A stretch of DNA of 64,000 nt, taken from contig NZ_BBNB01000017.1 in the NCBI RefSeq assembly GCF_000759835.1, forward strand, positions 1 through 64,000, in the 5' to 3' direction. Every line of letters begins with the position of its first letter. The stretch's first letter is position 1. The DNA is from Citrobacter sedlakii NBRC 105722 (GTDB lineage: Bacteria; Pseudomonadota; Gammaproteobacteria; Enterobacterales; Enterobacteriaceae). A model generated the notes under the pieces. The model was not told where the DNA came from. It was given only the letters and a program-made list of their open reading frames with translations, and searched no databases. Of the stretch, positions 9,535 to 19,489 are shown one piece after another. The position numbers were made by a program, and so were the translations under genes.

Positions 9535-10908
9535 ATGTCTGAACAACAAATAGACTGGGATCTGGCCCTGATCCAGAAATATAACTATTCCGGGCCACGA
9601 TATACCTCGTACCCGACCGCGCTCGAGTTTTCTGAAGCGTTTGATGAGCAGGCATTCTTGCAGGCCGTTGCGCGTTATCCTGAGCGTCCGCTCTCGCTGT
9701 ACGTCCACATTCCGTTTTGCCACAAACTCTGTTACTTCTGCGGTTGCAATAAGATTGTCACCCGCCAGCAGCACAAAGCCGATCAGTATCTGGATGCCCT
9801 GGAACAGGAAATTCTGCGCCGCGCGCCCTTGTTTGCTGGTCGGCAGGTTAGCCAGCTGCACTGGGGCGGCGGTACGCCAACCTATCTGAATAAAGCGCAA
9901 ATCAGCCGCTTAATGATCCTGCTGCGCGATAATTTCCATTTCAACGCCGATGCGGAAATCTCGATCGAAGTTGATCCGCGCGAAATTGAACTGGATGTGC
10001 TCGATCATTTACGTGCGGAAGGCTTTAACCGTCTGAGCATGGGGGTGCAGGACTTCAATAAAGAGGTGCAGCGTCTGGTCAACCGCGAACAGGACGAAGA
10101 GTTTATCTTTGCGCTGCTTCACCATGCCCGTGAAATCGGTTTTACCTCCACCAATATTGACCTGATTTATGGTTTGCCGAAACAAACGCCGGAAAGCTTC
10201 GCTTTTACTCTGAAGCGGGTGGCGGAACTGAATCCGGATCGGCTGAGCGTCTTTAACTACGCGCATCTGCCGACGCTGTTTGCCGCCCAGCGTAAGATTA
10301 AAGACGCGGATCTGCCGAGTGCTCAGCAGAAGCTGGATATTCTCCAGCAGACCATCGCCTCGCTGACAGAGAGCGGCTATCAGTTCATTGGCATGGATCA
10401 CTTTGCCCGTCCGGACGATGAGCTGGCGATTGCCCAGCGTGAAGGTGTTTTGCATCGTAATTTCCAGGGCTACACCACCCAGGGCGATACTGACCTGTTG
10501 GGGATGGGCGTTTCCGCCATCAGTATGATTGGCGACTGCTATGCGCAGAACCAGAAAGAGCTTAAGCACTATTATCAGCACGTGGATGAACAGGGAAATG
10601 CGCTGTGGCGCGGCATAGCCCTGACGCGTGACGACTGTATTCGTCGTGATGTCATCAAGTCGCTGATTTGCAATTTCCGTCTCGACTATTCTGCCGTTGA
10701 ACAGCAATGGGATCTCAATGTCGCCGACTACTTCGCGGAAGATCTGAAACTGCTGGCGCCGTTGGCGAAAGATGGGCTGGTGGATGTGAATGCGAAAGGG
10801 ATTCAGGTGACAGCGAAAGGCCGTTTGCTGATTCGCAACATTTGCATGTGCTTCGATGCTTATCTGCGTCAGAAAGCGCGGATGCAGCAATTCTCGCGGG
10901 TGATCTAA
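9535..10908 (+). CDS. hemN: oxygen-independent coproporphyrinogen III oxidase HemN
   Basis: Radical SAM enzyme that decarboxylates coproporphyrinogen III to protoporphyrinogen IX without oxygen; cytoplasmic, 457 residues. The 4Fe-4S cluster motif C62-x3-C66-x2-C69 (FCHKLCYFCGC) is intact, followed by HWGGGTPTYL and the C-terminal HemN domain. The start ATG at 9535 has GGAAGGAG 6 bases upstream; the longer frame reaching back to 9451 lacks support and is not in the family. Convergent with yshB. Confidence 0.97.
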   Translation: MSEQQIDWDLALIQKYNYSGPRYTSYPTALEFSEAFDEQAFLQAVARYPERPLSLYVHIPFCHKLCYFCGCNKIVTRQQHKADQYLDALEQEILRRAPLFAGRQVSQLHWGGGTPTYLNKAQISRLMILLRDNFHFNADAEISIEVDPREIELDVLDHLRAEGFNRLSMGVQDFNKEVQRLVNREQDEEFIFALLHHAREIGFTSTNIDLIYGLPKQTPESFAFTLKRVAELNPDRLSVFNYAHLPTLFAAQRKIKDADLPSAQQKLDILQQTIASLTESGYQFIGMDHFARPDDELAIAQREGVLHRNFQGYTTQGDTDLLGMGVSAISMIGDCYAQNQKELKHYYQHVDEQGNALWRGIALTRDDCIRRDVIKSLICNFRLDYSAVEQQWDLNVADYFAEDLKLLAPLAKDGLVDVNAKGIQVTAKGRLLIRNICMCFDAYLRQKARMQQFSRVI

Positions 10909-10927
10909 GCCGAACAGTAAAGAGTTA

Positions 10928-10954
10928 GCCGGATAAGCGTAAGCGTTATCCGGC
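10928..10954. repeat. REP element
   Basis: Near-perfect palindrome GCCGGATAAGCG/CGTTATCCGGC between the convergent hemN and yshB stops. Confidence 0.8.
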
Positions 10955-10960
10955 ACTCCG

Positions 10961-11071
10961 TTAGCTGAACAGCCCAACCAGCGCCGCGCACAGTACTGCG
11001 GCGACCGCAGTTTGTGGCGTGTGGCTGTCGACCGCTCCGCTTGATAGCAGATTTATAATCGATTCCAGCAT
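10961..11071 (-). CDS. yshB: small membrane protein YshB
   Basis: A 36-residue protein with a C-terminal hydrophobic stretch (TAVAAVLCAALVGLFS). It differs from the E. coli YshB I remember at only about three positions and has the same place between hemN and glnG. The ATG at 11071 is preceded by GGGGGAG at 6 bases. YshB has been linked to intracellular virulence in Salmonella. It lies downstream of glnG on the same strand, separated by a hairpin (8-bp stem AGCGCAAA/TTTGCGCT, 11125-11150) without a T-run, so read-through from glnG is possible. Confidence 0.92.
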   Translation of the reverse strand: MLESIINLLSSGAVDSHTPQTAVAAVLCAALVGLFS

Positions 11072-11183
11072 AATGTCTCCCCCGTTTGCCGGGCACGATC
11101 ATACTCAACTCATCGGAACAGTAAAGCGCAAAATAACGGCAATTTGCGCTCAATTATTAATCTTTACACGCGCGCGCCGACGC

Positions 11184-12593
11184 TTACTCCATTCCCAGCT
11201 CTTTTAACTTCCGCGTCAGGGTATTTCGACCCCAGCCGAGCAGTCGCGCGGCTTCCTGCTTATGCCCCTGGGTGTGGCGTAACGCAGTTGTCAGCAGGGT
11301 GCGCTCCATTTCCGGCTGCGCTTCAGATAGCAGGTTTTGATGACCGGAACGCAGCGCCCGATCCGCCCACTGCGCCAGCAGGGTCGCCCAACTGTCTGGC
11401 TGCAAGTGGGAAGGGCTGTCTGGCACTGTCGCTTCAAACAGCTCGCCTGGCAGGTCCTGGATCAACACCTCCTGACCGGCCGCCATCACCGTTAACCAAC
11501 GGCAGGTATTTTCCAGTTGTCGAACGTTGCCCGGCCACGCCAGACGCGTCAGCGCGGCTTCGGTTTCCGGGTGCAGCAGTTTAGCCTCAACGCCAAGTTC
11601 ACGCGCCGCGACCTGAAGGAAGTGGCGGGCGAGTCGTGGAATGTCCTCCCGCCGTTCGCGCAGCGGCGGCAAATGAACGCGTATCACGTTCAAACGGTGG
11701 AACAGGTCTTCACGAAATTTGCCTTCCTGTACCCGCTGTTCGAGGTTCTGGTGCGTGGCGGCGATAATTCGCACATCCACCTTCACCGGCGCATAGCCGC
11801 CTACGCGGTAAAACTGACCGTCAGCCAGCACGCGCAGCAAGCGTGTCTGCACATCCAGCGGCATATCGCCGATCTCATCAAGAAATAGCGTACCGCCATC
11901 GGCCTGCTCAAAGCGACCCTGACGAATGGTGTTCGCGCCGGTAAACGCCCCTTTTTCATGACCAAACAGCTCGGATTCAATCAGGTCCTTTGGGATCGCC
12001 GCCATGTTCAGCGCGATAAACGGCGCTTTCGCCCGTGGGCTATGGCGATGCAGCGCGTGGGCGACCAGTTCTTTACCGGTCCCGGACTCACCATTAATCA
12101 GCACGCTGATAGAAGAACGGGACAGCCGCCCGATAATGCGGAACACGTCCTGCATGGCGGGCGCTTCGCCGATGATATCGGTGGTGGGGCCGTTGATCTG
12201 AATATTGCGCGGCTGCTGCTGTTCCTGATAATGGCTGATGGCGCGCTCAACCAGCGCGACGGCCTCGTCGATATCAAACGGTTTTGGCAGGTAATCAAAC
12301 GCGCCCTGCTGATAGGCGCTGACGGCGGCATCCAGATCAGAATGCGCGGTCATTATGATGACCGGAAGCATTGGATGGCGCTGCTTGATCTGCTTTAACA
12401 ACGCCAGCCCGTCCATGCCAGGCATCCGAATGTCGGACAACAATACGTCCGGCGTTTTACTCGCCAGTGCGTTCAGTACATCGTTACCGTTTTCAAATGT
12501 GGTGCAACTCAGACCCGCCCCAGCGAGAGCACGTTCAAGCACCCAACGGATGGAACTATCGTCATCGACTACCCAGACTATTCCTCGTTGCAT
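11184..12593 (-). CDS. glnG: nitrogen regulation response regulator NtrC (GlnG)
   Basis: Sigma54 activator of nitrogen-limitation genes; 469 residues. The receiver domain has phospho-acceptor D54 ([12 protein letters not shown]). The AAA+ domain has Walker A GESGTGKE and the sigma54-contacting GAFTGA. The C-terminal Fis-type helix-turn-helix is [18 protein letters not shown]. The start at 12593 gives the E. coli length; the frame runs 24 codons further upstream but into glnL. It is 10 bases downstream of glnL, its sensor kinase. NtrC sites are present before glnA and glnL. Confidence 0.97.
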   Translation of the reverse strand: MQRGIVWVVDDDSSIRWVLERALAGAGLSCTTFENGNDVLNALASKTPDVLLSDIRMPGMDGLALLKQIKQRHPMLPVIIMTAHSDLDAAVSAYQQGAFDYLPKPFDIDEAVALVERAISHYQEQQQPRNIQINGPTTDIIGEAPAMQDVFRIIGRLSRSSISVLINGESGTGKELVAHALHRHSPRAKAPFIALNMAAIPKDLIESELFGHEKGAFTGANTIRQGRFEQADGGTLFLDEIGDMPLDVQTRLLRVLADGQFYRVGGYAPVKVDVRIIAATHQNLEQRVQEGKFREDLFHRLNVIRVHLPPLRERREDIPRLARHFLQVAARELGVEAKLLHPETEAALTRLAWPGNVRQLENTCRWLTVMAAGQEVLIQDLPGELFEATVPDSPSHLQPDSWATLLAQWADRALRSGHQNLLSEAQPEMERTLLTTALRHTQGHKQEAARLLGWGRNTLTRKLKELGME

Positions 12594-12603
12594 AAACGTC
12601 ACC

Positions 12604-13653
12604 TTATTTCCTGATAGGCAGATAAACCGAAAACTCGGTGTGCCCTGGCCAACTGGTAAATTCAATTTTGCCGGAATGTTGATCGATCAAATTGCGGGCG
12701 ATGGATAAGCCCAGCCCGGTGCCGCCTTCGCGACCGCTGACCATCGGATAAAACAACGTGTCCTGTAAATGGGAAGGGATCCCCGGCCCGTTGTCTTCCA
12801 CGTCAATACGCGCCGCCAGACGGTAGCGCTCGCCGTGCAGCGTAAGCTGGAAGGCGGTACGGGTGCGCAGCACGATCTCTCCGCCCTCCGGTCCCAGCGC
12901 CTGTAATGCGTTGCGAACAATATTCAACAGCACCTGTTCTATCTGCTCCGGGTCGTGCGGCAACTCCGGCAGGCTGGGGTCGTAATCGCGGATCAGCGTG
13001 ACGTTATCCGGTAGCTCCATCGACACCAGCGCTACCACACGCTCCGCCACCTTATGAATACTCTCTGTGACATGGGTGCCTGGCATCTGCGGGCCTAACA
13101 ACCGGTCGACCAGGTTACGCAGCCTGTCGGCCTGCTCAATGATCACTTTGGTGTATTCCAGCAGCGCCGGGTCAGGCAGGGCTTTACTCAACAGTTGCGC
13201 CGCGCCGCGTAAGCCGCCGAGCGGGTTTTTTATCTCATGGGCCAGCCCACGTACCAGATCGCGTGCGGCGACCTGCTGAGCGTGCTGAAGCTGCTCCTGG
13301 CTCAGACGGCGCTGATTATCCATCGGCGCCATCTCCAGTAAAATCTGGCCGTCCGGCATACGCTGCGCGGTGACGGAAAGAATATGCGAACGCCCGTCAA
13401 TCACCAGCGTCACTTCGTTATCCGTAAAACCTTGTCCCGCCTCTAAACTCTCACGCATGAGTTCAAGATTTAAGGAGAAGTAGCTCAGGAGTTCAGGAAG
13501 CGGCGTACCAAACAGTTTGCGTGAGCTTTGAGCGAGCAACTGCTGAGCAGCCGGGTTGGCGTAGTGTACCGCCAGCTCATCGTCGACCAGCAAGATGCTG
13601 TTGATAAGCGAATTGAGGATCTGCCCAGCATCGGGCGGCGTGCCTGTTGCCAT
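12604..13653 (-). CDS. glnL: nitrogen regulation sensor histidine kinase NtrB (GlnL)
   Basis: Cytoplasmic kinase/phosphatase controlled by the PII protein; phosphorylates NtrC. It is 349 residues: PAS domain (about 10-110), phospho-acceptor H139 in HEIKNPLGG, then N, G1 (DNGPGIP) and G2 (GTGLGLSI) boxes of the ATPase domain. Second gene of the glnA-glnL-glnG operon, with an internal promoter that carries an NtrC site (13674-13690). Confidence 0.97.
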   Translation of the reverse strand: MATGTPPDAGQILNSLINSILLVDDELAVHYANPAAQQLLAQSSRKLFGTPLPELLSYFSLNLELMRESLEAGQGFTDNEVTLVIDGRSHILSVTAQRMPDGQILLEMAPMDNQRRLSQEQLQHAQQVAARDLVRGLAHEIKNPLGGLRGAAQLLSKALPDPALLEYTKVIIEQADRLRNLVDRLLGPQMPGTHVTESIHKVAERVVALVSMELPDNVTLIRDYDPSLPELPHDPEQIEQVLLNIVRNALQALGPEGGEIVLRTRTAFQLTLHGERYRLAARIDVEDNGPGIPSHLQDTLFYPMVSGREGGTGLGLSIARNLIDQHSGKIEFTSWPGHTEFSVYLPIRK

Positions 13654-13673
13654 ACAGCAGTCTCCTGACAGTC

Positions 13674-13690
13674 TGCACCATTTTAGTGCA
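13674..13690. promoter_or_regulatory. NtrC-binding site at the glnL promoter
   Basis: TGCACCATTTTAGTGCA, a dyad matching the NtrC consensus, 20 bases before the glnL start. In E. coli NtrC represses glnLp from this site. Confidence 0.85.
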
Positions 13691-13739
13691 TTATAGCTTT
13701 TACGCAGAAAAAGCGCGAAGGATCAGGTTGTTGGCGGAG

Positions 13740-13764
13740 AAAAAAGCCCATCAGATGATGGGCT
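13740..13764 (-). terminator. glnA-glnL intercistronic terminator
   Basis: On the minus strand, stem AGCCCATCA/TGATGGGCT with a two-base loop, followed by six T. It reduces read-through from glnA into glnLG. Confidence 0.92.
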
Positions 13765-13866
13765 ACAGATTGCTGACAACCTTCACGCCAAATGGCGGCG
13801 ATGAGGGTCGACATCAGTCTTAAACCTGCCGGAGCAGGCAAAAGTTTCCACGGCAACTTAAAACGA
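13740..13866 (-). ncRNA. glnZ: candidate GlnZ sRNA from the glnA 3' UTR
   Basis: The 100-base 3' UTR of glnA ends in a Rho-independent terminator with a U-tail suited to Hfq binding, and has a second hairpin CCTGC-TCC-GGCAGG (13825-13838). GlnZ has been described as an sRNA processed from the glnA 3' UTR in enteric bacteria, where it represses carbon-metabolism genes. The 5' processing point cannot be read from sequence; the bounds are the whole UTR. Confidence 0.55.
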
Positions 13867-15276
13867 TTAAACGCTGTAGTACAGCTCAAACTCTACCGGG
13901 TGCGGCGTCATGCGTACGCGGTCGTTTTCTTCGCGGCGCAGGGCGATGTAGGCATCGATAGCTTCATCGGTAAAGACGCCACCCGCTTTCAGGAACTCGC
14001 GGTCCAGATCCAGCTCGTTGAGGGCTTCTTCCAGAGAACCAGCAACCTGCGGGATCTCTTTCGCTTCTTCCGGCGGCAGGTCGTACAGGTTTTTGTCCAT
14101 CGCTTCGCCTGGGTGGATCTTGTTCTTGATACCGTCAAGACCCGCCATCAGCAGGGCGGCAAAGCACAGGTACGGGTTCGCCGCCGGGTCCGGGAAGCGC
14201 ACTTCGATACGACGCGCTTTCGGAGAAGCCACTACCGGGATACGGATAGATGCGGAACGGTTACGCGCGGAATAGGCCAGCATGACTGGCGCTTCGTAGC
14301 CCGGAACCAGACGCTTGTAGGAGTTGGTGGTCGGGTTCGCCAGCGCGTTGATCGCTTTCGCGTGTTTGATCACGCCGCCGATGTAGTACAGCGCCTGCTC
14401 GGACAGACCGGCATACTTGTCGCCAGAGAACAGGTTGGTGCCGTTTTTCGACAGCGACATGTGGCAGTGCATCCCGGAACCGTTATCACCGAACATCGGT
14501 TTTGGCATAAAGGTCGCGGTTTTACCGAAGCGGTGCGCAACGTTGTGAACCACATATTTGTAAATCTGAATTTCGTCCGCTTTTTTGGTCATGGTATTGA
14601 AGCGGGTTGCCACTTCGTTCTGACCTGCGGTTGCCACTTCATGGTGGTGCGCTTCAACGACCAGACCCATCTGCTCCATCACCAGGCACATTTCAGAACG
14701 GATATCCTGAGCGGAGTCTACTGGCGGGACCGGGAAGTAACCGCCTTTCACTGCCGGACGGTGGCCTTTGTTGCCGCCTTCATACTGGGTGGCAGAGTTC
14801 CAGGCGCCTTCGATATCGTCAATAGCGACATGGGAACCGGAGATAGAGCTGCCGAAACGGATGTCGTCAAACAGGAAGAATTCCGGTTCTGGCCCGAACA
14901 GCACCGTGTCGGCGATGCCGGTAGAACGCAGGTAGTCTTCCGCGCGCTTGGCGATAGAACGCGGATCGCGGTCATAGCCCTGCAGCGTACCCGGTTCCAG
15001 GATGTCACAACGAATGATCAAGGTAGAGTCTGCGAAGAACGGGTCGATAACCGCAGTAGAGGCGTCCGGCATCAGCACCATGTCAGATTCGTTGATACCT
15101 TTCCAGCCACCAATCGAGGAGCCGTCAAACATTTTGCCTTCTTCAAAGAATTCGGCATTCACCTGATGAGCAGGGATTGTGACGTGCTGTTCTTTACCTT
15201 TGGTATCAGTGAAGCGCAGATCGACAAACTTCACTTCGTGCTCATTCAGCATCGTCAAAACGTGTTCAGCGGACAT
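13867..15276 (-). CDS. glnA: glutamine synthetase, type I
   Basis: ATP-dependent synthesis of glutamine from glutamate and ammonia; dodecameric cytoplasmic enzyme of 469 residues. The glutamate-flap/metal region [11 protein letters not shown], the ammonia/metal motif [10 protein letters not shown], and the adenylylation site Tyr in [10 protein letters not shown] (about residue 398) are all present, so it is a GlnE-regulated GSI-beta enzyme. First gene of the glnALG operon with a sigma54 promoter and two strong NtrC sites upstream; divergent from typA. Confidence 0.98.
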   Translation of the reverse strand: MSAEHVLTMLNEHEVKFVDLRFTDTKGKEQHVTIPAHQVNAEFFEEGKMFDGSSIGGWKGINESDMVLMPDASTAVIDPFFADSTLIIRCDILEPGTLQGYDRDPRSIAKRAEDYLRSTGIADTVLFGPEPEFFLFDDIRFGSSISGSHVAIDDIEGAWNSATQYEGGNKGHRPAVKGGYFPVPPVDSAQDIRSEMCLVMEQMGLVVEAHHHEVATAGQNEVATRFNTMTKKADEIQIYKYVVHNVAHRFGKTATFMPKPMFGDNGSGMHCHMSLSKNGTNLFSGDKYAGLSEQALYYIGGVIKHAKAINALANPTTNSYKRLVPGYEAPVMLAYSARNRSASIRIPVVASPKARRIEVRFPDPAANPYLCFAALLMAGLDGIKNKIHPGEAMDKNLYDLPPEEAKEIPQVAGSLEEALNELDLDREFLKAGGVFTDEAIDAYIALRREENDRVRMTPHPVEFELYYSV

Positions 15277-15362
15277 ACTTAACTCTCCAGATTGGTCATG
15301 GTCGTCGTGGAAACGAGGTGTTCAATTCTTTCATCATTTGGCCGTGTCGCCGTAAAAATGAT

Positions 15363-15381
15363 AAAGCGAAATCTGTGCCAA
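15363..15381 (-). promoter_or_regulatory. glnAp2 sigma54 promoter
   Basis: On the minus strand TTGGCAC-N5-TCGCTTT gives the -24 GG and -12 GC elements. The predicted start is about 73 bases before the glnA ATG, as in E. coli. Confidence 0.9.
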
Positions 15382-15453
15382 CTTTTAAATTGCCCCTAAA
15401 AGGCGTTATCATGCGCACCATCGTGCAAAAGGGCTGCACCATACTGCGTATGT

Positions 15454-15502
15454 TGCACCAAAATAGTGCTTTAATGTGAACATTAAGCACCATGTTGGTG
15501 CA
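15454..15502. promoter_or_regulatory. tandem high-affinity NtrC sites of the glnA enhancer
   Basis: Two 17-bp dyads, TGCACCAAAATAGTGCT (15454-15470) and AGCACCATGTTGGTGCA (15486-15502), 32 bases centre to centre, about 75-120 bases upstream of glnAp2. A weaker half-site lies near 15435. Confidence 0.92.
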
Positions 15503-15531
15503 ATGCACAATGAATAACCCTTTTAACGCTC

Positions 15532-15547
15532 CGTGAAAGCGATCACA
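15532..15547. promoter_or_regulatory. CRP site for glnAp1
   Basis: CGTGAAAGCGATCACA; read on the minus strand it is TGTGA-N6-TCACG, one base off the CRP consensus. It fits the CRP-dependent upstream glnA promoter known in E. coli. The remainder of 15277-15653 holds no gene. Confidence 0.85.
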
Positions 15548-15653
15548 AAGAAACTCTGCAATACTTGTTTGCGGAGGATGTTTGTGATCCTGTTTTGTAG
15601 TGCGATTAATCCGTGTACAATAACGCGCTATTTCTAATGCCTGAGGCAAAGTT

Positions 15654-17477
15654 GTGATCGAAAATTTGCGTAACATCGCCATCATCGCGCACGTTGACCA
15701 TGGTAAAACTACCCTGGTTGATAAGCTGCTGCAGCAATCCGGTACGTTCGACTCTCGTGCCGAAACTCAAGAGCGTGTGATGGACTCCAACGATTTGGAG
15801 AAAGAGCGTGGGATTACTATCCTCGCGAAAAACACCGCTATTAAATGGAATGATTACCGTATCAACATCGTTGATACCCCTGGGCACGCAGACTTCGGTG
15901 GTGAAGTTGAGCGTGTCATGTCCATGGTCGACTCCGTGCTGCTGGTGGTTGACGCATTTGACGGCCCGATGCCGCAGACGCGCTTCGTGACCAAAAAAGC
16001 CTTTGCTCATGGCCTGAAGCCTATCGTGGTTATCAACAAAGTTGACCGTCCTGGCGCGCGTCCGGACTGGGTTGTCGATCAGGTATTCGACCTGTTTGTA
16101 AACCTTGACGCGACCGACGAACAGCTGGACTTCCCGATCATTTACGCATCCGCCCTGAACGGTATCGCTGGTCTGGATCACGAAGATATGGCGGAAGACA
16201 TGACTCCGCTGTACCAGGCGATCGTTGACCACGTACCTGCGCCGGACGTTGACCTTGACGGTCCGTTCCAGATGCAGATCTCCCAGCTCGACTACAACAA
16301 CTACGTTGGCGTTATCGGCATTGGCCGTATCAAACGCGGCAAAGTGAAGCCGAACCAGCAGATCACTATCATTGATAGCGAAGGTAAAACCCGTAACGGT
16401 AAAGTCGGTAAAGTGCTGACTCACCTGGGTCTGGAGCGTATCGACAGCGATCTGGCGGAAGCAGGCGACATCATTGCTATCACCGGTCTGGGTGAGCTGA
16501 ACATCTCTGACACCATTTGCGATCCGCAGAATGTGGAAGCGCTGCCTGCGCTGTCTGTTGACGAACCGACTGTCACCATGTTCTTCAACGTCAACACCTC
16601 GCCATTCTGTGGTAAAGAAGGTAAATACGTTACCTCTCGTCAGATCCTTGACCGCCTGAACAAAGAACTGGTACACAACGTTGCGCTGCGCGTTGAAGAA
16701 ACCGAAGATGCGGACGCGTTCCGTGTATCCGGTCGCGGTGAACTGCACCTGTCCGTTCTTATCGAAAACATGCGTCGTGAAGGTTTCGAAATGGCGGTTT
16801 CCCGTCCGAAAGTTATCTTCCGTGAAATCGATGGCCGTAAACAAGAGCCGTTCGAGAACGTGACGCTGGACGTTGAAGAACAGCACCAGGGTTCCGTGAT
16901 GCAGGCGCTGGGCGAGCGTAAAGGCGACCTGAAAAACATGAATCCGGATGGCAAAGGCCGCGTGCGTCTCGACTACGTGATCCCAAGCCGTGGCCTGATC
17001 GGCTTCCGTTCCGAATTCATGACCATGACGTCCGGTACCGGTCTGCTGTACTCCACCTTCAGCCACTACGACGACGTGCGTCCGGGTGAAGTGGGCCAGC
17101 GTAACAACGGCGTACTGATCTCCAACGGTCAGGGTAAGGCGGTGGCGTTTGCGCTGTTCGGTCTGCAGGATCGCGGTAAGCTGTTCCTGGGACACGGTGC
17201 GGAAGTTTATGAAGGCCAAATCATCGGTATTCACAGCCGCTCCAACGACCTGACGGTAAACTGCCTGACCGGTAAGAAACTGACCAACATGCGTGCGTCC
17301 GGTACGGACGAAGCAACGGTTCTGGTTCCGCCGGTTAAGATGACCCTGGAGCAGGCGCTGGAATTCATCGATGACGACGAACTGGTAGAAGTGACGCCAC
17401 AGTCTATCCGTATTCGTAAGCGTCATCTGACGGAAAACGATCGCCGTCGCGCGATGCGCGGTCCGAAAGAAGAGTAA
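15654..17477 (+). CDS. typA: ribosome-dependent GTPase TypA/BipA
   Basis: EF-G-like translational GTPase involved in 50S assembly and stress and cold adaptation; 607 residues, as in E. coli. G1 AHVDHGKTT is at about 13-21, with a G2 region containing RGITI, G3 DTPGHADF and G4 NKVD. EF-G domains III and V and the BipA-specific C-terminal domain follow. The start is GTG (15654) with GAGG 9 bases upstream; it gives the family length. Divergent from glnA, convergent with csqR across a shared terminator. Confidence 0.97.
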   Translation: MIENLRNIAIIAHVDHGKTTLVDKLLQQSGTFDSRAETQERVMDSNDLEKERGITILAKNTAIKWNDYRINIVDTPGHADFGGEVERVMSMVDSVLLVVDAFDGPMPQTRFVTKKAFAHGLKPIVVINKVDRPGARPDWVVDQVFDLFVNLDATDEQLDFPIIYASALNGIAGLDHEDMAEDMTPLYQAIVDHVPAPDVDLDGPFQMQISQLDYNNYVGVIGIGRIKRGKVKPNQQITIIDSEGKTRNGKVGKVLTHLGLERIDSDLAEAGDIIAITGLGELNISDTICDPQNVEALPALSVDEPTVTMFFNVNTSPFCGKEGKYVTSRQILDRLNKELVHNVALRVEETEDADAFRVSGRGELHLSVLIENMRREGFEMAVSRPKVIFREIDGRKQEPFENVTLDVEEQHQGSVMQALGERKGDLKNMNPDGKGRVRLDYVIPSRGLIGFRSEFMTMTSGTGLLYSTFSHYDDVRPGEVGQRNNGVLISNGQGKAVAFALFGLQDRGKLFLGHGAEVYEGQIIGIHSRSNDLTVNCLTGKKLTNMRASGTDEATVLVPPVKMTLEQALEFIDDDELVEVTPQSIRIRKRHLTENDRRRAMRGPKEE

Positions 17478-17530
17478 TCCCGCCAAATGCCTGCTAGCGC
17501 ATCGGGCGTGTAATGGGTAAACCGGGCATC

Positions 17531-17560
17531 GTCCGGCAAGCAAAAATGAAAAAAAGCCGC
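17531..17560. terminator. bidirectional terminator between typA and csqR
   Basis: 14-bp stem AAAAAGCCGCTGAA/TTCAGCGGCTTTTT with a one-base centre; A and T runs on both flanks. Confidence 0.92.
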
Positions 17561-17594
17561 TGAAATTCAGCGGCTTTTTTTTATCTCTGTAAAA

Positions 17595-18383
17595 TCAGGC
17601 ATCATCCTGTTCGGCAATGACCAGCTCAACGTTCTCTTCATTGAGCAGATGCTTGAAAGTATTTGGCGGTGGGGCATCTGTAAAAAAAGCCCGCACGTGG
17701 CGTGCATTACCGATAGACACTGCGGCAGATGCGGTGAATTTAGTATGATCGGCAACCAGCAAGGTATTTCGCGCATGCTTGATCATCGTCTTCGCCACAA
17801 GGGCTTCATTAACATCAAATTCCAGCAGTGTTCCGTCCTGTTCGATAGCCCCGATACTGGTAATCAGGTAGTCGGCTCTGAATCCAGCAATAAAATTCTC
17901 AGCACCCGGCCCCACAATCCCGCCATTATGCGCGCGTAATGTCCCACCGGGCACCATCACTTCAATATCCTGGTTTTTATACAGGATTTGCGCCACCCGC
18001 AGGCTGTTTGTAATGATGCGAAGATCACGGCGATGGAGCAAGGCGCGGGCAACGGCTTCTACCGTCGTACCAATAGTGATAAATACGGTGCAACGTTCCG
18101 GAAGATAGTCTGCAACGGCTTCTGCAATCGCTCGCTTTTCCTGTGTCAGTGAGAGTTCCCGTTGTTCAAAAGCCGTATTCATGATGCTGGAAACCCGTCC
18201 TGCCCCACCATGATGGCGAGTGATGAGCCCTTGCTCACTTAGCTTACGAATATCCCGGCGCACGGTTTGCGTGGACACATCCAGCAACTGTGCTAACTCT
18301 TCGATATTCATATAGCCGCGTTCTGCAATGTAATGAATAAGCTGATCGTGTCGTGGGTTCCCGGTGACTTCAGTGATGCTCAT
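17595..18383 (-). CDS. csqR: DeoR-family regulator CsqR (YihW-like)
   Basis: A 262-residue DeoR-type repressor. The N-terminal winged helix has the signature VSTQTVRRDIRKLSEQGLIT (about residues 36-55) and the C-terminal domain is the sugar-phosphate isomerase fold that binds the inducer. The N-terminal 80 residues are almost the same as E. coli YihW/CsqR, which senses sulfoquinovose-pathway intermediates; the C-terminal half is more diverged, which could mean a different effector. It follows the kinase gene on the same strand with a 38-base gap and probably controls the divergent promoters at 19319-19489. Confidence 0.85.
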   Translation of the reverse strand: MSITEVTGNPRHDQLIHYIAERGYMNIEELAQLLDVSTQTVRRDIRKLSEQGLITRHHGGAGRVSSIMNTAFEQRELSLTQEKRAIAEAVADYLPERCTVFITIGTTVEAVARALLHRRDLRIITNSLRVAQILYKNQDIEVMVPGGTLRAHNGGIVGPGAENFIAGFRADYLITSIGAIEQDGTLLEFDVNEALVAKTMIKHARNTLLVADHTKFTASAAVSIGNARHVRAFFTDAPPPNTFKHLLNEENVELVIAEQDDA

Positions 18384-18421
18384 GAATACTCCTGTACGTC
18401 TCTTCGTCGATGCAGGCTATT

Positions 18422-19318
18422 TTACGCATAAAGTGACAAAAATGATTCGGTTTGCTCACGATTAGGAATTCCGGCCCGTCCACCCGCCTGTGTACATTTC
18501 ATTGCGGCGACCGCACTGGCGAAGCGAATAGCCTGTTCAGTCGGCATTTTTTCCGCCAATGCTACTGCCATTGCGCCATGAAACACGTCCCCAGCGCCAG
18601 TCGTGTCGACAACCTTGACAGAAAAGGCGGGAAGATGACACAAACGCTCATTTTCAATCCATAACGATCCTTCATTACCCTGTGTGACATAGACTTTGCC
18701 GTCGGTATGTTTCGCCGCGTGTTTCAGCCCTTGTTCGGCATCTTCCCGTCCGGTCATTCGCTTCAGTCCAGGCGCAGAAAATACGGCATGATCGGCGAGA
18801 GCGACCAGTGGGGCGATGTCTTGCGGCGTCATATCCGCATCCAGGACGGTCATGACGCCCGCTGCACGAGCCAGAGTAAAAGCTTTTAACGTTCCCTCAT
18901 GCCAGCGAACATCAGCCAGAACAATGTCGTAACGTGTGAAATCGATCGATTCCAGCCATTGCGCATCGGTTTTCAGGTCAGGGCTCGGATAGTTCACGAT
19001 GATCCGCTCGCCATCTTGATCAACCAGAATGGCTGACTGCGAAGAACGGGCATTCGGGTACTGACGGCAATATGTGGTATTTACTCCCCAACCCTGAAGC
19101 TCATTAAGTAACGTACTCCCACAACTATCGTCACCCACTCGCCCGATAAAATCCACTTCAACGCCGAGCCTGGCAATAGCTACCGCCGCCGTGGCTGCCG
19201 GGCCGCCTCCGGTCTCCATATAGTGATTTGACTGATATTTCCCTCCACCCTCAGGCAGGTGATTAAGAGAGTAAATCCGATCCTGAACGGTGATCCCAAC
19301 GCATGCGATTCTGGTCAT
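18422..19318 (-). CDS. yihV: PfkB-family kinase, 6-deoxy-6-sulfofructose kinase (YihV) homologue
   Basis: Ribokinase-family sugar kinase of 298 residues, the same length as E. coli YihV, which phosphorylates 6-deoxy-6-sulfofructose at C1. Features are the N-terminal GGGPAATAAVA motif and the C-terminal catalytic DTTGAGD (D244 as base). Residues at the sulfonate pocket of YihV as I remember it (N109 in VNYPSPD, R138 in DVRWHEG) are conserved. Divergent from the yihU-like gene; upstream of csqR in one operon. Confidence 0.85.
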   Translation of the reverse strand: MTRIACVGITVQDRIYSLNHLPEGGGKYQSNHYMETGGGPAATAAVAIARLGVEVDFIGRVGDDSCGSTLLNELQGWGVNTTYCRQYPNARSSQSAILVDQDGERIIVNYPSPDLKTDAQWLESIDFTRYDIVLADVRWHEGTLKAFTLARAAGVMTVLDADMTPQDIAPLVALADHAVFSAPGLKRMTGREDAEQGLKHAAKHTDGKVYVTQGNEGSLWIENERLCHLPAFSVKVVDTTGAGDVFHGAMAVALAEKMPTEQAIRFASAVAAMKCTQAGGRAGIPNREQTESFLSLYA

Positions 19319-19489
19319 ATCTGTTTAGTCCTGTGTAAGGCTGTCGTCTTTTGTTTATTTTAATGACATAAATGATCAAATTGGTGACGCTAGTCTCGTT
19401 TTTCATCATAAATTACAAATATGCTCAAAAATAGACGAAAAAGAACTTTATGTGTAATTATTTTGCCAACCAGAGACTGGAGAGCGTTC
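19319..19489. promoter_or_regulatory. divergent promoter region of the variant yih locus
   Basis: 171 AT-rich bases between the kinase and reductase genes. A candidate operator is the spaced inverted repeat TTTTTCATC (19399-19407) / GACGAAAAA (19434-19442), one mismatch. No clear -35/-10 pair could be fixed. Confidence 0.4.

Noticed and set aside
13792-15282. 496-codon open frame antisense to glnA
   Set aside because: Same cause: shadow of a highly expressed gene with biased third positions.
15606-17543. 645-codon open frame antisense to typA
   Set aside because: Mirror of the strong codon bias of typA; its product is rich in V, F, R, H and T and resembles no protein family, and no ribosome site precedes it.
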